Of a DNA stretch of 64,000 bases, positions 11,641 to 22,808 are shown one piece after another; position 1 is the stretch's first letter; every line of letters begins with the position of its first letter. The position numbers and the translations under genes were made by a program. The notes under the pieces were generated by a model. That model did not search any database. It saw only the letters and a program-made list of their open reading frames with translations, and was not told where the DNA came from. The DNA comes from Apium graveolens (lineage: Eukaryota; Streptophyta; Magnoliopsida; Apiales; Apiaceae), in NCBI RefSeq assembly GCF_009905375.1, contig NC_133655.1, positions 172,297,141-172,361,140 of the forward strand, in the 5' to 3' direction.

Positions 11641-13170
11641 TTGAGCGAAACGAAGACCCCTAGACTCAGAAAAATGAGACGAGTTCAATAAAAATAGTTG
11701 TAAGTTATATTTTCTTCCGAAAAAGAGTGGTTTGGTGATAATAGATAGTTCGTAGGTCCTAATAGGGGTATAATTGAGCCGAATAAATTCCGAAAAATTA
11801 TAATAAAATCAGATAAGACTAGCTAATGCAGGTATGAATCTAGAATCAATTCTAAAAATAATTATAAGTCTAAAAATTGATTATGTGCTTTATGTGCTAT
11901 GTGCTTTACGTGATTATGTGAATCTATGTGCTATATAATGTGTATATATGCGAGTCAGATAGAAACGCATGGGTAGACTGATAAGGTTGCGTGATATCAA
12001 TTCAAGATACACGTATATGGTAAGTTATCTAAACGACTATCTTTCCATGATTGATTCAGTGTTAGCAAGGTAGCGCAAGCTAGGGTCAGAAGGCGGTGAG
12101 TTAAACCAGGTTAAGTACGCGCAAGGCAAGTTTTTCCCCTATTCTAAATTCAGAATAGTGAATTATATTTCCTTTTATCATATCAGTTACCTTTGATAAT
12201 CATAATTCATATACACTGTTACCCATTTATTAATGTTTGTTTCAATTTCATTTCGATTCTTGATTTCTCCCAATTTATTGAATTCCCTATTCATATTTCA
12301 ATCCTTTTTACCCTTGTTACATGTACTCTGGTATATCCTGGTGTTGGGATATATCAAAAGCATTCCGATTGTTCCGGATGCTAAGCCTTGTACTGAATGG
12401 TTACTATACGGGCTGGGTTTTACCCAGACCATTATTTAATAGGCCATAGTTGCCTGAGTACTCTTTATGTTGGTTGGGTCTATGCAGTTGGGTATAGATC
12501 CGCACTATATCCTGACTAATCAGCGGGTTTTAGTGCATATGTTGGTTCTTGTTTCCAGTCTTGTTCACTTGGTACTCGCCAGCATTGGCAAATTACTATC
12601 CTATACAGATTCAGATGATTGTTCCAACCAGCAACTTATTGGTTCACTTATTTATCTCTCTTTATAATATATATATTGTTGCAGGCTTGTTGAGCAATTT
12701 TGGCTCATCCCCTTTTATTGTTATTCCTATTGTTTTACAGTTAAGGTAGAGAATGAAACCCATCAGGACCCGCATAGTCAAAAAGCGAGTCAAGCAGCGG
12801 GACCCTCTTATACCAAGAGTGTTCCTTCCCATTCCCGAAGAGAGCTTTGAATTTCCAGATCAGGTGTAACAGGATAAATAGCAATGTTGGGTTGAATAAA
12901 AGTTTTGTGTAGTTTGAATAAAAGTTGTGTGGTGAGATGGTAGATAGAATAAATTTTTGTAACAAAGAGAGTTCTTGAGACAGGTTTTATTTATTTGGGC
13001 TTGTAATAAAGTGTAGTATGTGGTTCTTGTTTTCAACTCAACCTTTAAAGATCCTGAGTAGTATTAGTTTGGGGTAATTATTATATTTATATTCCGCTTG
13101 TGCAGATTTAGTTGTAGTTGTTGTTAATAATGCCCCAAATCTATACCCCGGATTTGGAGGGTGTTATAGT

Positions 13171-13187
13171 TGGCATCAGAGCTTAGG
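13171..13187 (+). other. Gypsy-B primer-binding site
   Basis: TGGCATCAGAGCTTAGG follows the 5' LTR after two bases. It matches the initiator-tRNA-Met complement TGGTATCAGAGC except for one T-to-C change. Confidence 0.85.
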
Positions 13188-13347
13188 ATTGACCTTTGAA
13201 AACAAGAACGTTAGGGTTAAGATAAGATAGGAAAATGAGATAGGATAAAAGTAAGAGTGTTAGGATTGTCTGTTTATGTGATTAGAAGTTATGAGTTTTA
13301 GGATTGTGATTTGATTGTTTTTGTGTTATTATTGTTATGTATATTAG

Positions 13348-14157
13348 ATGGCTTCTTTATCATCGTCTACGGAGCGGACCGAGACAGATCCATTGGTTGC
13401 ACCGGTATTAGCTCCAGTGTCAGAGCAGATCTTACCTCCATTGCCACCACTTCCACCATTGCCACCTGAACCAGCACCAGAGATACCACTTCCCCCAGGG
13501 GTACCAGGTTTTGCAGATTATTTTCCATATTTTGAGCCAGAGATACCAGATTTTCCACCACTAGAGTTTCCGATGTTCGATATTCCTGACATGGTTGATC
13601 TTCCGCAGTGGGAGGATTTAGAGCCCCAGATTCCTATGCCACCAGTCGAGATTCCAGAGATGACACAGATGGAGTCAGAGGCAGAGCCACCGGTGTATGC
13701 ACCTATGGAGTAGCCTGTCTTATTCCCTGCCCCATTAGCCATTTATGCCCCTGTTCCTGGAGTTTATCAGTTTCCTCAGCCAGAGTTCATGGATGAGATA
13801 GTGGTAGATGGGCCGTTACCTTCTCGAGGTTCTAGCACGGATCTTCGTGAGCATCATATAGTGACTTATCAGCGCTTCCAGGCGGAGAAAGAGGAGAGGA
13901 TTCGATGGCAGAACCAGTGCAGAGCGATCCTTGGATTGTATGAGACACAGGCAGATGGTCCTGTCAGAGCATTACGATCAGATTATATACTGAGAGAGAG
14001 GCTACGTCAGATTCACCGGATTAGTTCTCAGCAGCTTATGGATTTGAGACAGCAGGATCTTAGTGCAGAGACAGCATATCGTAGAGCATTGGGACTTACC
14101 GAGGCAGTGCTAGAGGCATTACAGGAGGAGTTGAGTCACGTGCCACCAGGATTTTGA
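13348..14157 (+). pseudogene. Gypsy-B extra ORF upstream of gag, one in-frame amber stop
   Basis: A 269-residue frame starting MASLSSSTERTE and ending VPPGF, interrupted only by TAG at 13711-13713 (a CAG-to-TAG change would explain it). The first 120 residues are strongly Pro-rich and acidic. The C-terminal half is predicted helical with W-x2-QCR-x-I, then GP-x2-AL and a Y-x2-RERL stretch. Gypsy-A carries a homologue at 39586-40325 with the same Pro-rich start, the same WxxQCR...GP..AL...Y..R.RL series and the same PPGF end. It is not Gag (the CCHC Gag begins at 14622) and I recognise no known domain. Conservation in two families suggests it was once selected. Function unknown; a Gag-like accessory or RNA/chromatin-binding protein is possible. 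Confidence 0.7.
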
Positions 14158-14621
14158 GACTAGCCGATAGAGGAGTGTTGTATTTTGTAGATAGAGGCAG
14201 CATAGTATTGTATGACTAGTTTGTATGAGTGTAGCTACTAACTTTGACTGATAGTAGTAGCAGTACGACTGTTATATCATAGGTTTTTGTATCAAGCACT
14301 GACACCTGCAGCTGGTGTTCTACCTATACATATATGAGATGGTCTTTTGCACGTTTTCTTTATTTTATTTCCAGTTATTTAAGTATTTATATTTATTTCA
14401 TTACCATTGCATAATTACAAATGTTGTTTTATTTACGATCATGTTGTACCCTTATATTTTCAAAAAGATTTTAAAGTATTTAAAAAAAAAATTATTTACA
14501 CATCATACTGTTTTATTTATTTAGCTATTTAATAAGCTATTTTATTTTCCTAAATCAACTGTTTTAATATATGTTTAATATACTGTTATTAAAGAAGACC
14601 CATTGTTTATTTACCAAAAAG
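14158..14621 (+). other. Gypsy-B spacer between extra ORF and gag
   Basis: Non-coding, AT-rich, with homopolymer A and T runs near 14470-14510. It contains a block conserved in Gypsy-A (14284-14320). No gene seen. Confidence 0.5.
14284..14320 (+). other. Conserved non-coding block with stem ACACC/GGTGT
   Basis: TTTTTGTATCAAGCACTGAC leads into ACACC (14302-14306), a 7-base loop, and GGTGT (14314-14318). Gypsy-A has the same block at 40465-40500 with the same stem but changed loop bases. Lying between the extra ORF and gag, it could affect translation or packaging of the RNA. Confidence 0.55.
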
Positions 14622-17093
14622 ATGGCACCTAAAAGAAAAGCACAACCCGACTCATCAAATGGAAACACCGAGGGCCAAAACAATAATAACCAGATGGATC
14701 AGATGTTTAATCTCATGCAACAGCAGATGTTGATGATGCAACAACAAATGCAGCAGCAACAACAGCAGTTCCAGCAACAGATGTTACAGCAAGCCGCTCA
14801 TCCAGGACATCAGGTACCACCAGCAGCACCTACGGTCACTTTCAAGCAATTTCAGTCGGTAAAGCCTCCAGAATTTATGGGTTCCACGGATCCTACAAAG
14901 GCGAGAACTTGGCTGAAGGAGATGGAAAAGGCATTTTCGTTGGTGAAAGTTGAGGAAGAACAGAAAACGGATTTTGCTAGCTACTTTCTAAAAGGGGAAT
15001 CCAATTACTGGTGGGAATCAAAGAAAGCTTTGGAAGGAGAAGGTGTGGTGACCTGGGAAAGATTCACTGATCTTTTCTTGGAGAAATATTTTCCTCACTT
15101 TATGAAGAACCAGATGGAGATCAAGTTACTGGAGCTGAAGCAAGACAACTTATCAGTGGCGGATTATGAGACCAAGTTCACTGAATTGGCTAGATTTGTT
15201 CCAGAGCAAGTGGATACGGATGAGAAGCGGGCCAAGAGATTCCAGCAAGGACTGAAACCATGGATTCGTAGCAGAGTAGCTGTGTTTGAACTGACAACTT
15301 ATACGGCTGTTGTTCAGAAGGCTATGATTATTGAAGGTGAAAGTGAAGCAGCTCAGAAAGAGAAAGGACCAGGAGATTTTCAGAATTGTTTCAACAAAAG
15401 GCTGGGATTTCAAGCTCGGGGAAAAGTAAACTTTAGGAGACCAGAACAAAACAACCAGAGGATGGGTAATCAACTTCCTGCCCCAACTCAGCAAAGGCTT
15501 ATTCGACCGCCTATACCTGATTGCAGAACGTGTGGTAAAAAGCATACGGGAATTTGCAACAAGCCAAATGTCACGTGTTTCAAGTGCAAGCAAAGGGGAC
15601 ACTATTCTGGAGAATGTCTGATGGGGAAAGCAGAAGTTACTTGTTTCCAATGTGGGAGAAAAGGACATATTGCCAGAGACTGTAGAGGAGTTGCGATGGC
15701 CGCTAGTATTCCAAGAGTTTTAGCATTACCTCCACCTCCACTACCACAACAAAATCAGCCCAGAGCAAGGACTTTTAACATGTCAATGAAGGAAGCGGTA
15801 CAGAATCCGAATGTGGTTGCAGGTACACTCCCTATAAATTCCGTAAATGCTTTAGTATTGATTGATTTAGGAGCTACTAGATCTTTTATTTCTGAAGATT
15901 TTATCTCTAAGATAGATTGTGAGGTTCAGTGGTTAGATGAAGTGTTAGTCATAAAATTAGCAAATGATGATCAGGTTGCAGTAGATCGAGTATGCCCGAG
16001 TTGTGATATTGAGATAGGGAGATGTCATTTTTTAGTTGATTTAATACCTTTTAGGCTAGGGGAGTTTGATGTTATTTTAGGAATGGATTGGCTATCTAGT
16101 AATAATGCTCAGATTGATTGTGCGAATAAGAAAGTGAAATTGCAAACTGAAGAAAATGAAACGGTAATATTTAAAGGTGAGAAGCAAAAGCAGAAATTCT
16201 TAACAATAATACATACGAGAAGATTGCTACGCCAAGGATGTCAAGCTTACTTAGCCTATGTACGGGATACTGACAAGGGTAATCCGGAGATTGAAGATAT
16301 TCCTGTAGTTTGTGAGTTTCTTGATGTTTTTCCAGACGAACTACCAGGACTTCCACCAGATCGAGAAATCGAGTTCATTATTGACTTGACGCCAGGAACT
16401 GAACCAATTTCGAAAGCTCCATATCGAATGGCACCTATTGAAATGAGGGAATTAGCAAAGCAGTTGAAAGAACTTCTCGACAAAGGAATCATAAGGCCAA
16501 GTGTATCCCCATGGGGCGCACCAGTATTATTCGTGAAAAAGAAGGATGGTAGTATGCGACTGTGTATTGATTATCGTGAGTTGAACAAGTTAACTATCAA
16601 GAATAAATATCCTTTACCTCGCATCGATGATTTATTTGATCAACTAAAAGGAGCAGCATGGTTTTCGAAAATTGACTTACGATCAGGCTATTATCAGTTA
16701 AAGATCAAAGCCGAAGATATTCCAAAGATAGCGTTCAGAATGAGGTACGAACACTATGAATTTCTTGTGATGGCTTTTGGATTGACGAATGCACCTGCAG
16801 CGTTTATGGATTTGATGAATCGAGTATTCAAGAAATATCTGGATAAGTTTATCATTGTATTTATTGATGACATCTTGATCTACTCAAAGATGAAAGAAGA
16901 ACATGCAGCGCATTTAAGAACAACATTGGAGATATTACGAAAGGAGCAGCTTTATGCAAAATTTTCAAAATGCGAATTTTGGTTAAAGGAAGTGCAGTTT
17001 CTAGGGCATATCATCAGTAGAGAAGGCATTCAAGTTGATCCAGCAAAGATTGAAGCTGTGTTAAATTGGGAAAGACCAAAGACGCCGGCATAA
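14622..17093 (+). pseudogene. Gypsy-B gag-PR-RT (first part of polyprotein, 823 codons open)
   Basis: Start chosen at [10 protein letters not shown] (14622) because Gypsy-A begins the same way at 40803. Gag has a Gln/Met-rich stretch (residues about 25-65) and a retrotransposon Gag core. Its zinc-binding tail has a CX2CX3HX3C variant, then two CCHC knuckles, [14 protein letters not shown] (from residue 319) and [14 protein letters not shown] (from 341). The protease active site reads DLGATRSF at residue 415, where DSG is expected, a C-to-T change (TCA to TTA) that should inactivate it. RT shows [27 protein letters not shown] and the catalytic FIDDILIYS (Asp 749-750). A premature TAA at 17091 ends the open frame where Gypsy-A reads Asp in TDVRSFLG. 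Confidence 0.92.
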
Positions 17094-19180
17094 GTTCGAA
17101 GTTTCTTAGGATTGGCAGGATATTATCGAAGATTTGTCAAAGATTTTGTGAAGATAGCAACACCGCTGACCAAGTTAACTCGAAAAAGTGAAAAGTTCGA
17201 ATGGGATGGTAAGTGTGAAGAAAGTTTTCAAGAGTTGAAGAATCGGTTTGTGACCGCACCAGTATTAGTACTGCCAGACGAGCAAGGAAATTTTGTCATA
17301 TACAGTGATGCTTCGTATCGCGGGCTAGGATGTGTATTGATGCAATACGGTAACGTCATTGCATATGCTTCGAGACAACTTAAACCTCATGAACAGAATT
17401 ATCCTACGCATGATTTGGAATTGGCAGCAATCGTATTTGCATTGAAGCTTTGGAGACATTATCTATACGGTGAAAAATGCGAAATCTACATGGATCATAA
17501 AAGTCTGAAGTATATCTTCACGCAAAAGGAACTGAACATGCGACAACGTCGATGGCTGGAATTGATTAAAGATTATGATGTTACAATCAGTTATCATCCA
17601 GGAAAAGCAAATGTTGTAGCGGATGCGTTGAGCTGAAAAAAGAAAGATTGAATCGGTTAACTTCATGCGAAGAATTGGTCAAGGAATTCGACAAATTAGA
17701 AATCGAGATTCGTATTCCCAATGAATCTGCAGGAACTATCTACACTATGACTTTCCAACCAGGGTTGCTAGAAAAGATTCGCCATTGTCAAGATGAAGTG
17801 ATGAGTCAAGACGACGACTTAACGGGAGAAGAGATTACAACTCAGAAAGATAATGAAGGAATTTTACGCTTTGCGTCGAGAATCTGGATCCCTAACGTGG
17901 CAGAATTAAAAGAAGAAATAATGCGAGATGCGCACAATTCGAAGTATTCCATTCATCCAGGAAGCACAAAAATGTATCGCGATTTAAAGGAAAACTTTTG
18001 ATGGCCGAATATGAAGAAGGAAATAGCAGAATGGGTGAGTAGATGCTACACATGCCAGCGAGTTAAAGCGGAACATCAACGTCTGAGCGGGTTATTGCAA
18101 CCGTTAGACATTCCAGAATGGAAATGGGAACATCTGGCGATGGATTTCGTAGTGGGACTTCCAAGGACGAAAGCAAATCACGATGCAATTTGGGTTATTG
18201 TTGATCGATTGACGAAATCAACACATTTTCTTCCGATTAACGAAAGATTTTCACTGGACTAGTTAGTGCACTTATATCTTAAAGAAATTGTGATGTGTCA
18301 TGGAGTACCAGTATCGATTGTATCGGATCGAGATCCTCGTTTCAATTCAAGATTTTGGAGATAATTCCAAGAATGTCTAGGAACGAAGTTGAACATGAGT
18401 ACAACCTATCATCCACAAACCGACGGTCAAAGCGAAAGGACAATTCAAATGATTGAAGACATGCTACGAGTTTGTGCGATCGATTTTGAAGGCAGTTGGG
18501 ATGAACATCTACCCCTAGTGGAATTTTCTTATAATAACAGCTATCACACCAGTATTGGAATGCCACCGTATAAAGCACTATATGGGAGAAAATGCAGATC
18601 ACCAGTGCATTGGGATGAAGTTGGAGAACGCAAGATTTTGGGTCCAGAATTAATCCGGCAGATGAAAGAAAAGATTGAACTTATTCGAAAACGAATCGAG
18701 GCAGCGCAAAACAGGCAAAGCAAATATGTAGACCAAGCAAGGAAGGATATGGACTATCAGGAAGGAGAACACATATTGCTTAAAATATCGCCATGAAAAG
18801 GATTGACCACATTTGGCAATAAAGGGAAATTGAAGCCACGATACGTTGGACAATTTGAAATTTTGAAGAAAATTGGGAAGGTTGCGTACGAGTTAGCTTT
18901 ACCACCCCATATACAGCACATTCACATTGTATTTCATGTATCTATGCTTAAGAAGTACAATCCTGATACATGGCATGTGATAGAGTATGAACCAGTAGAA
19001 CTTCAGGCAGATTTGTCGTATGTAGAGCAGCCGATAAGAATTCTAGATAGGCAAGAGAGGGTATTAAGAAATAAGTCTGTGTCATTAGTGAGAGTCTTGT
19101 GGAGAAACCCAGTGGTTGAAGAAACAACCTGGGAGCTCGAGAGTGAAATGTTAGAAAAGTATCCTCAGTTATTTGCATAG
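17094..19180 (+). pseudogene. Gypsy-B RNase H, integrase and chromodomain-like tail
   Basis: Continues the polyprotein after the stop at 17091. RNase H (17112-17636) shows [15 protein letters not shown] and [21 protein letters not shown], ending at VADALS, where loss of one base beside a CGG codon creates TGA and a frameshift near 17632. The integrase frame (17648-19180) has the HHCC zinc finger (H...YSIHPGSTKMYRDLK, CYTCQRVKAEH) and the DDE core ([37 protein letters not shown]). In-frame stops occur at 17999 (Trp to TGA), 18260, about 18361 and 18794 (Trp to TGA). The C-terminus VRVLWRNPVVEETTWELESE fits the short chromodomain of chromoviruses, thought to guide integration. No active product is expected. 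Confidence 0.9.
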
Positions 19181-19207
19181 TATGATTCTGAGGACAGAAT
19201 CCTGTTA

Positions 19208-19221
19208 GGGGGGGGGGAGAA
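19208..19221 (+). other. Gypsy-B polypurine tract
   Basis: A run of ten G followed by AGAA lies directly before the 3' LTR. Confidence 0.85.
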
Positions 19222-22200
19222 TGTAACGACCGAGAAATTACACTTGTATTATATTATAATAATGATAAATTATATGTATTATTATGTGATTAAATGTGTT
19301 AAGTCATTAAACCCTAACTGCTATGTGTTATGTGTTGTCTGTTTTGATCCAAATGTGTTTTGGATATTTATTGAGTGTTTTGTCCTCCATTATATGTTTT
19401 ATATCAAAACCTGTACAGCTCAAAACTATGTTTTAAAAGCCCGTATTTTAAACAAAATCATTGGCCCTATTTTATTAAAAATGCCCTATACTATATCGCT
19501 ATTCTGAACCCCTAGACGTTTTACAAATTGACTTTTTTCGCGAAAAACGACTTTTCCGGACCCCTTCGGGTACTAAAAACCCCACAAAAATTACATTTTT
19601 ATTTTTATATGATCATGAAATTATTATATATCATTTTTCTTTGTATTTTTGTAATATTCACAATTTTTGAGAATTTTTAGCATTTATTTAGTATTTATTG
19701 GATATTTAAAAATTCAATATTAATACCCAAAAATTATAAAAATTGGGGTCAAATATTTTTATTAGGAGTATAATTAGACCCTTAATTTTACTTAGGGGTA
19801 TTATTTTCATAAATATAAAAACCTGATTTACTATTAATTTTTCAGTTAATTATAATTAAAAATCAGAAAAATAAAAAGAAAATTAGAAAGGGAATTAGGG
19901 TTAGGGTTTGTGAAGAACAGAGCAGGAGGATCAAAGTCGGATTTCATCGTGATTCCGGAGTCTAAATCAGTCATGTGAGTACTCGTTTTGAAGCTTATGA
20001 TCTGTAGTTTTCAATTATGTGATTGTTTTTAACGTTTGATTGATCGAATTGAAAGTTGTTATTTTCGGGTTTTAATCGCGAATTCGGGTTTGATTTTCTG
20101 TGTGTTGTTTGATGTTTTGGTTGTTAGAGTCGTTTAGATCGTTGATTTTGGAGTCGATTGACACCAGTTTCGTCAAATTTGGTTAACGTTTGGAGGAACT
20201 CGGTTTTCCGATGAAGTTCATCGGAGAACTTCGACTTGTGGTCGGAGATGGCGGAGGGGGGATTCTCTGATGGTGGTGACGCTGTGGGGCGACGGCTGAA
20301 ACTCTAGGGAATCGAACGGAGTCAAAATGGAGGAGAAGCGATGATCAGGAGGCTCGTTTTTTGCCTCGCCGGAACCCGTCGCCGGATTCTGGGACGGTGA
20401 CGGCTGTTCTTCGTGACCCGATAACCCAAGGTCGACCCGGTTTGCAACCCGGAAACGACCCGGGTTTGATCCTAAAAACCCAACCCCTGTTTCTGTTTTT
20501 GTGTTTTTGATTAAATTAATTATTTATTTATATTTTAGTAATTAAAATCAATTTTTAATAATTCTAAAAATTAATTAAAAATTAGTTTTGAATTCTGAAA
20601 ATTAGTATTATTAATATCTAAATTATTTTATTAAATTATAAATTCGAATTTAGTTATTTAATTAATTATTTATCTAATTATTTATTAATTATCTAATTAA
20701 TTAATAATTGGGTAATTAATTAATAATTAGGTAATTAATTAATAAATAAGAATTAGAAATAATTAAGTGATATGATTAATAATCTAATAATTAGTTAATA
20801 ATGCGAATAGTGATTCACTAATTAGAATTATTATTCGAGCGTTAGTTATTCGAATAATATTGCGGTAATTATTCGTATCGTATAATTAGATATCAGTAAC
20901 TAATTAATTAGCGAATCGTATGAGTTTCAATAATAATACAATAGTTCGAAAATTATGCGAGAATTGCGAGTAGCTCGTAGATATACGAGTGATTAATCGT
21001 TAAGTTGGTTTATAATTCGAGTAATTCGTAGTTATTCGATAAATAGCGTATCTGTTAATTAAATCGATTGATTATTTGTAAATAATCGATCTGATCGAAT
21101 AAGTAATAATAATTTGTAATAAATAGTAATAATTCCTAATAATTAGGGATTAATTATTTTAAAATACAATAATTATTAATTAATTATTTAAAAATATAAT
21201 TAAGGATTGTTTAATTATAATTAATTATTTATAGTTAATTATTTATTAATTAAATCTTGTTTAATTCATAATAATTCAACCGTTAGTCCGATTTGAGCGA
21301 AACGAAGACCCCTAGACTCAGAAAAATGAGACGAATTCAATAAAAATAGTTGTAAGTTATAATTTCTTACGAAAAAGAGTGGTTTGGTGATAATTGATAG
21401 TTCGTAGGTCCTAATAGGGGTATAATTGAGCCGAATAAATTCCGAAAAATTATAATAAAATCAGATAAGACTAGCTAATGCAGGTATGAGTCTATAATCA
21501 ATTCTAAAAATAATTATAAGTCTAAAAATTGATTATATGCTTTATGTGCTTTGTGCTTTACGTGATTATGTGAATCTATGTGCTATATAATGTGTATATA
21601 TGCGAGTCAGATAGAAACGCATGGGTAGACTGATAAGGTTGCGTGATATCAATTCAAGATACACGTATATAGTAAGTTATCTAAATGACTATCTTTCTAT
21701 GATTGGTTCAGTGTTAGCAAGGCAGAGCAAGCTAGGGTCAGAAGACGGTGAGTTGAACCAGGTTAAGTACGCGCAAGGCAAGTTTTTCCCCTTTTCTAAA
21801 TTCAGAATAGTGAATTATATTTCCTTTTATCATATCAGTTACCTTTGATAATCATTGTTCATATACACTCTTACCCATTTATTAATGTTTGTTTCAATTT
21901 CATTTCGATTCTTGATTTCTCCCAATTTATTGAATTCCCTATTCATATTTCAATCCTTTTTACCCTTGTTACATATACTCTGGTATATCCTGATGTTGGG
22001 ATATATCAAAAGCATTCCGATTGTTCCGGATGCTAAGCCTTGGACTGGATGGTTACTATACGGGCTGGGTTTTACCCAGACCATTATTTAATAGGCCATA
22101 GTTGCCTGAGTACTCTTTATGTTGGTTGGGTCTATGCAGTTGGGTATAGATCCGCACTATATCCTGACTGATCAGCGGGTTATAGTGCATATGTTGGTTC

Positions 22201-22803
22201 TTATTTCCAGTCTTGTTCACTTGGTACTCGCCAGCATTGGCGAATTACTATCCTATACAGATTCAGATGGTTGTTCCAACCGGCAGCTTATTGGTTCACT
22301 TATTTCTCTCTCTTTATAATATATATATATATTGTTGCAGGCTTGTTGAGCAATTTTGGCTCATCCCCTTTAATTTTTATTCCTATTGTTTTACAGTTAA
22401 GGTAGAGAATGAAACCCATCAGGACCCGCATAGTCAAGAAGCGAGTCAAGCAGCGGGACCCTCTTATACCAAGAGTGTTCCTTCCCATTCCCGAAGAGAG
22501 CTTTGAATTGCCAGATCAGGTGTAACATGATAAGTAGTAATGTTGGGTTGAATAAAAGTTGTGTGGTGAGATGGTAGATAGAATAAAGTTTTGTAACAAA
22601 GAGAGTTCTTGAGACAGGTTTTATTTATTTGGGCTTGTAATAAAGTGTAGTATATGGTTCTTATTTTCAACTCAACCCTTAAAAGATCCTGAGTAGTATT
22701 AGTTCGGGGTAATTATTATATTTATATTCCGCTTGTACAGATTTAGTTGTAGTTGTTGTTAATAATGCCCCAAATCTATACCCCGGATTTGGAGGGTGTT
22801 ATA
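19222..22803 (+). repeat. Gypsy-B 3' LTR
   Basis: 3582-bp copy of 9564-13168, ending GTGTTATA and followed by the TSD GTAAA. Short frames in it mirror those of the 5' copy and are not genes. Confidence 0.92.
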
Positions 22804-22808
22804 GTAAA
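22804..22808. repeat. Right TSD of Gypsy-B (GTAAA)
   Basis: Exact repeat of 9559-9563. Confidence 0.92.

Larger units (their letters stand above)
9564..13168 (+). repeat. Gypsy-B 5' LTR
   Basis: 3605-bp direct repeat of 19222-22803. It holds a promoter-like region in the first 700 bp, a GC-rich stretch at about 10540-10810, a very AT-rich core at about 10850-11640, and a 3' part rich in short shadow frames. Compared with the 3' copy it has an extra 22 bp near 12900 that duplicates TTGAATAAAAGTT and an extra 6 bp near 10730. No gene is inferred in it. Confidence 0.92.
9564..22803 (+). mobile_element. Gypsy-B: Ty3/gypsy chromovirus-type element, full length but disabled
   Basis: A 13,240-bp element flanked by perfect 5-bp TSDs, with LTRs of 3605 and 3582 bp starting TGTAACGACC and ending GTGTTATA (TG...TA rather than TG...CA). 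The internal region runs PBS, extra ORF, gag-pol, PPT. Protein motifs are close to Gypsy-A, and the LTRs are related in layout, so the two belong to neighbouring families. LTR copies look about 1-2% different in internal stretches and more in the first 200 bp. One frameshift and several stops disable pol. Confidence 0.92.

Noticed and set aside
12193..12749. Overlapping 60-70 codon frames in the Gypsy-B 5' LTR, repeated in the 3' LTR at 21845-22506
   Set aside because: Short, hydrophobic because AT-rich, overlapping in several frames and confined to LTR sequence.
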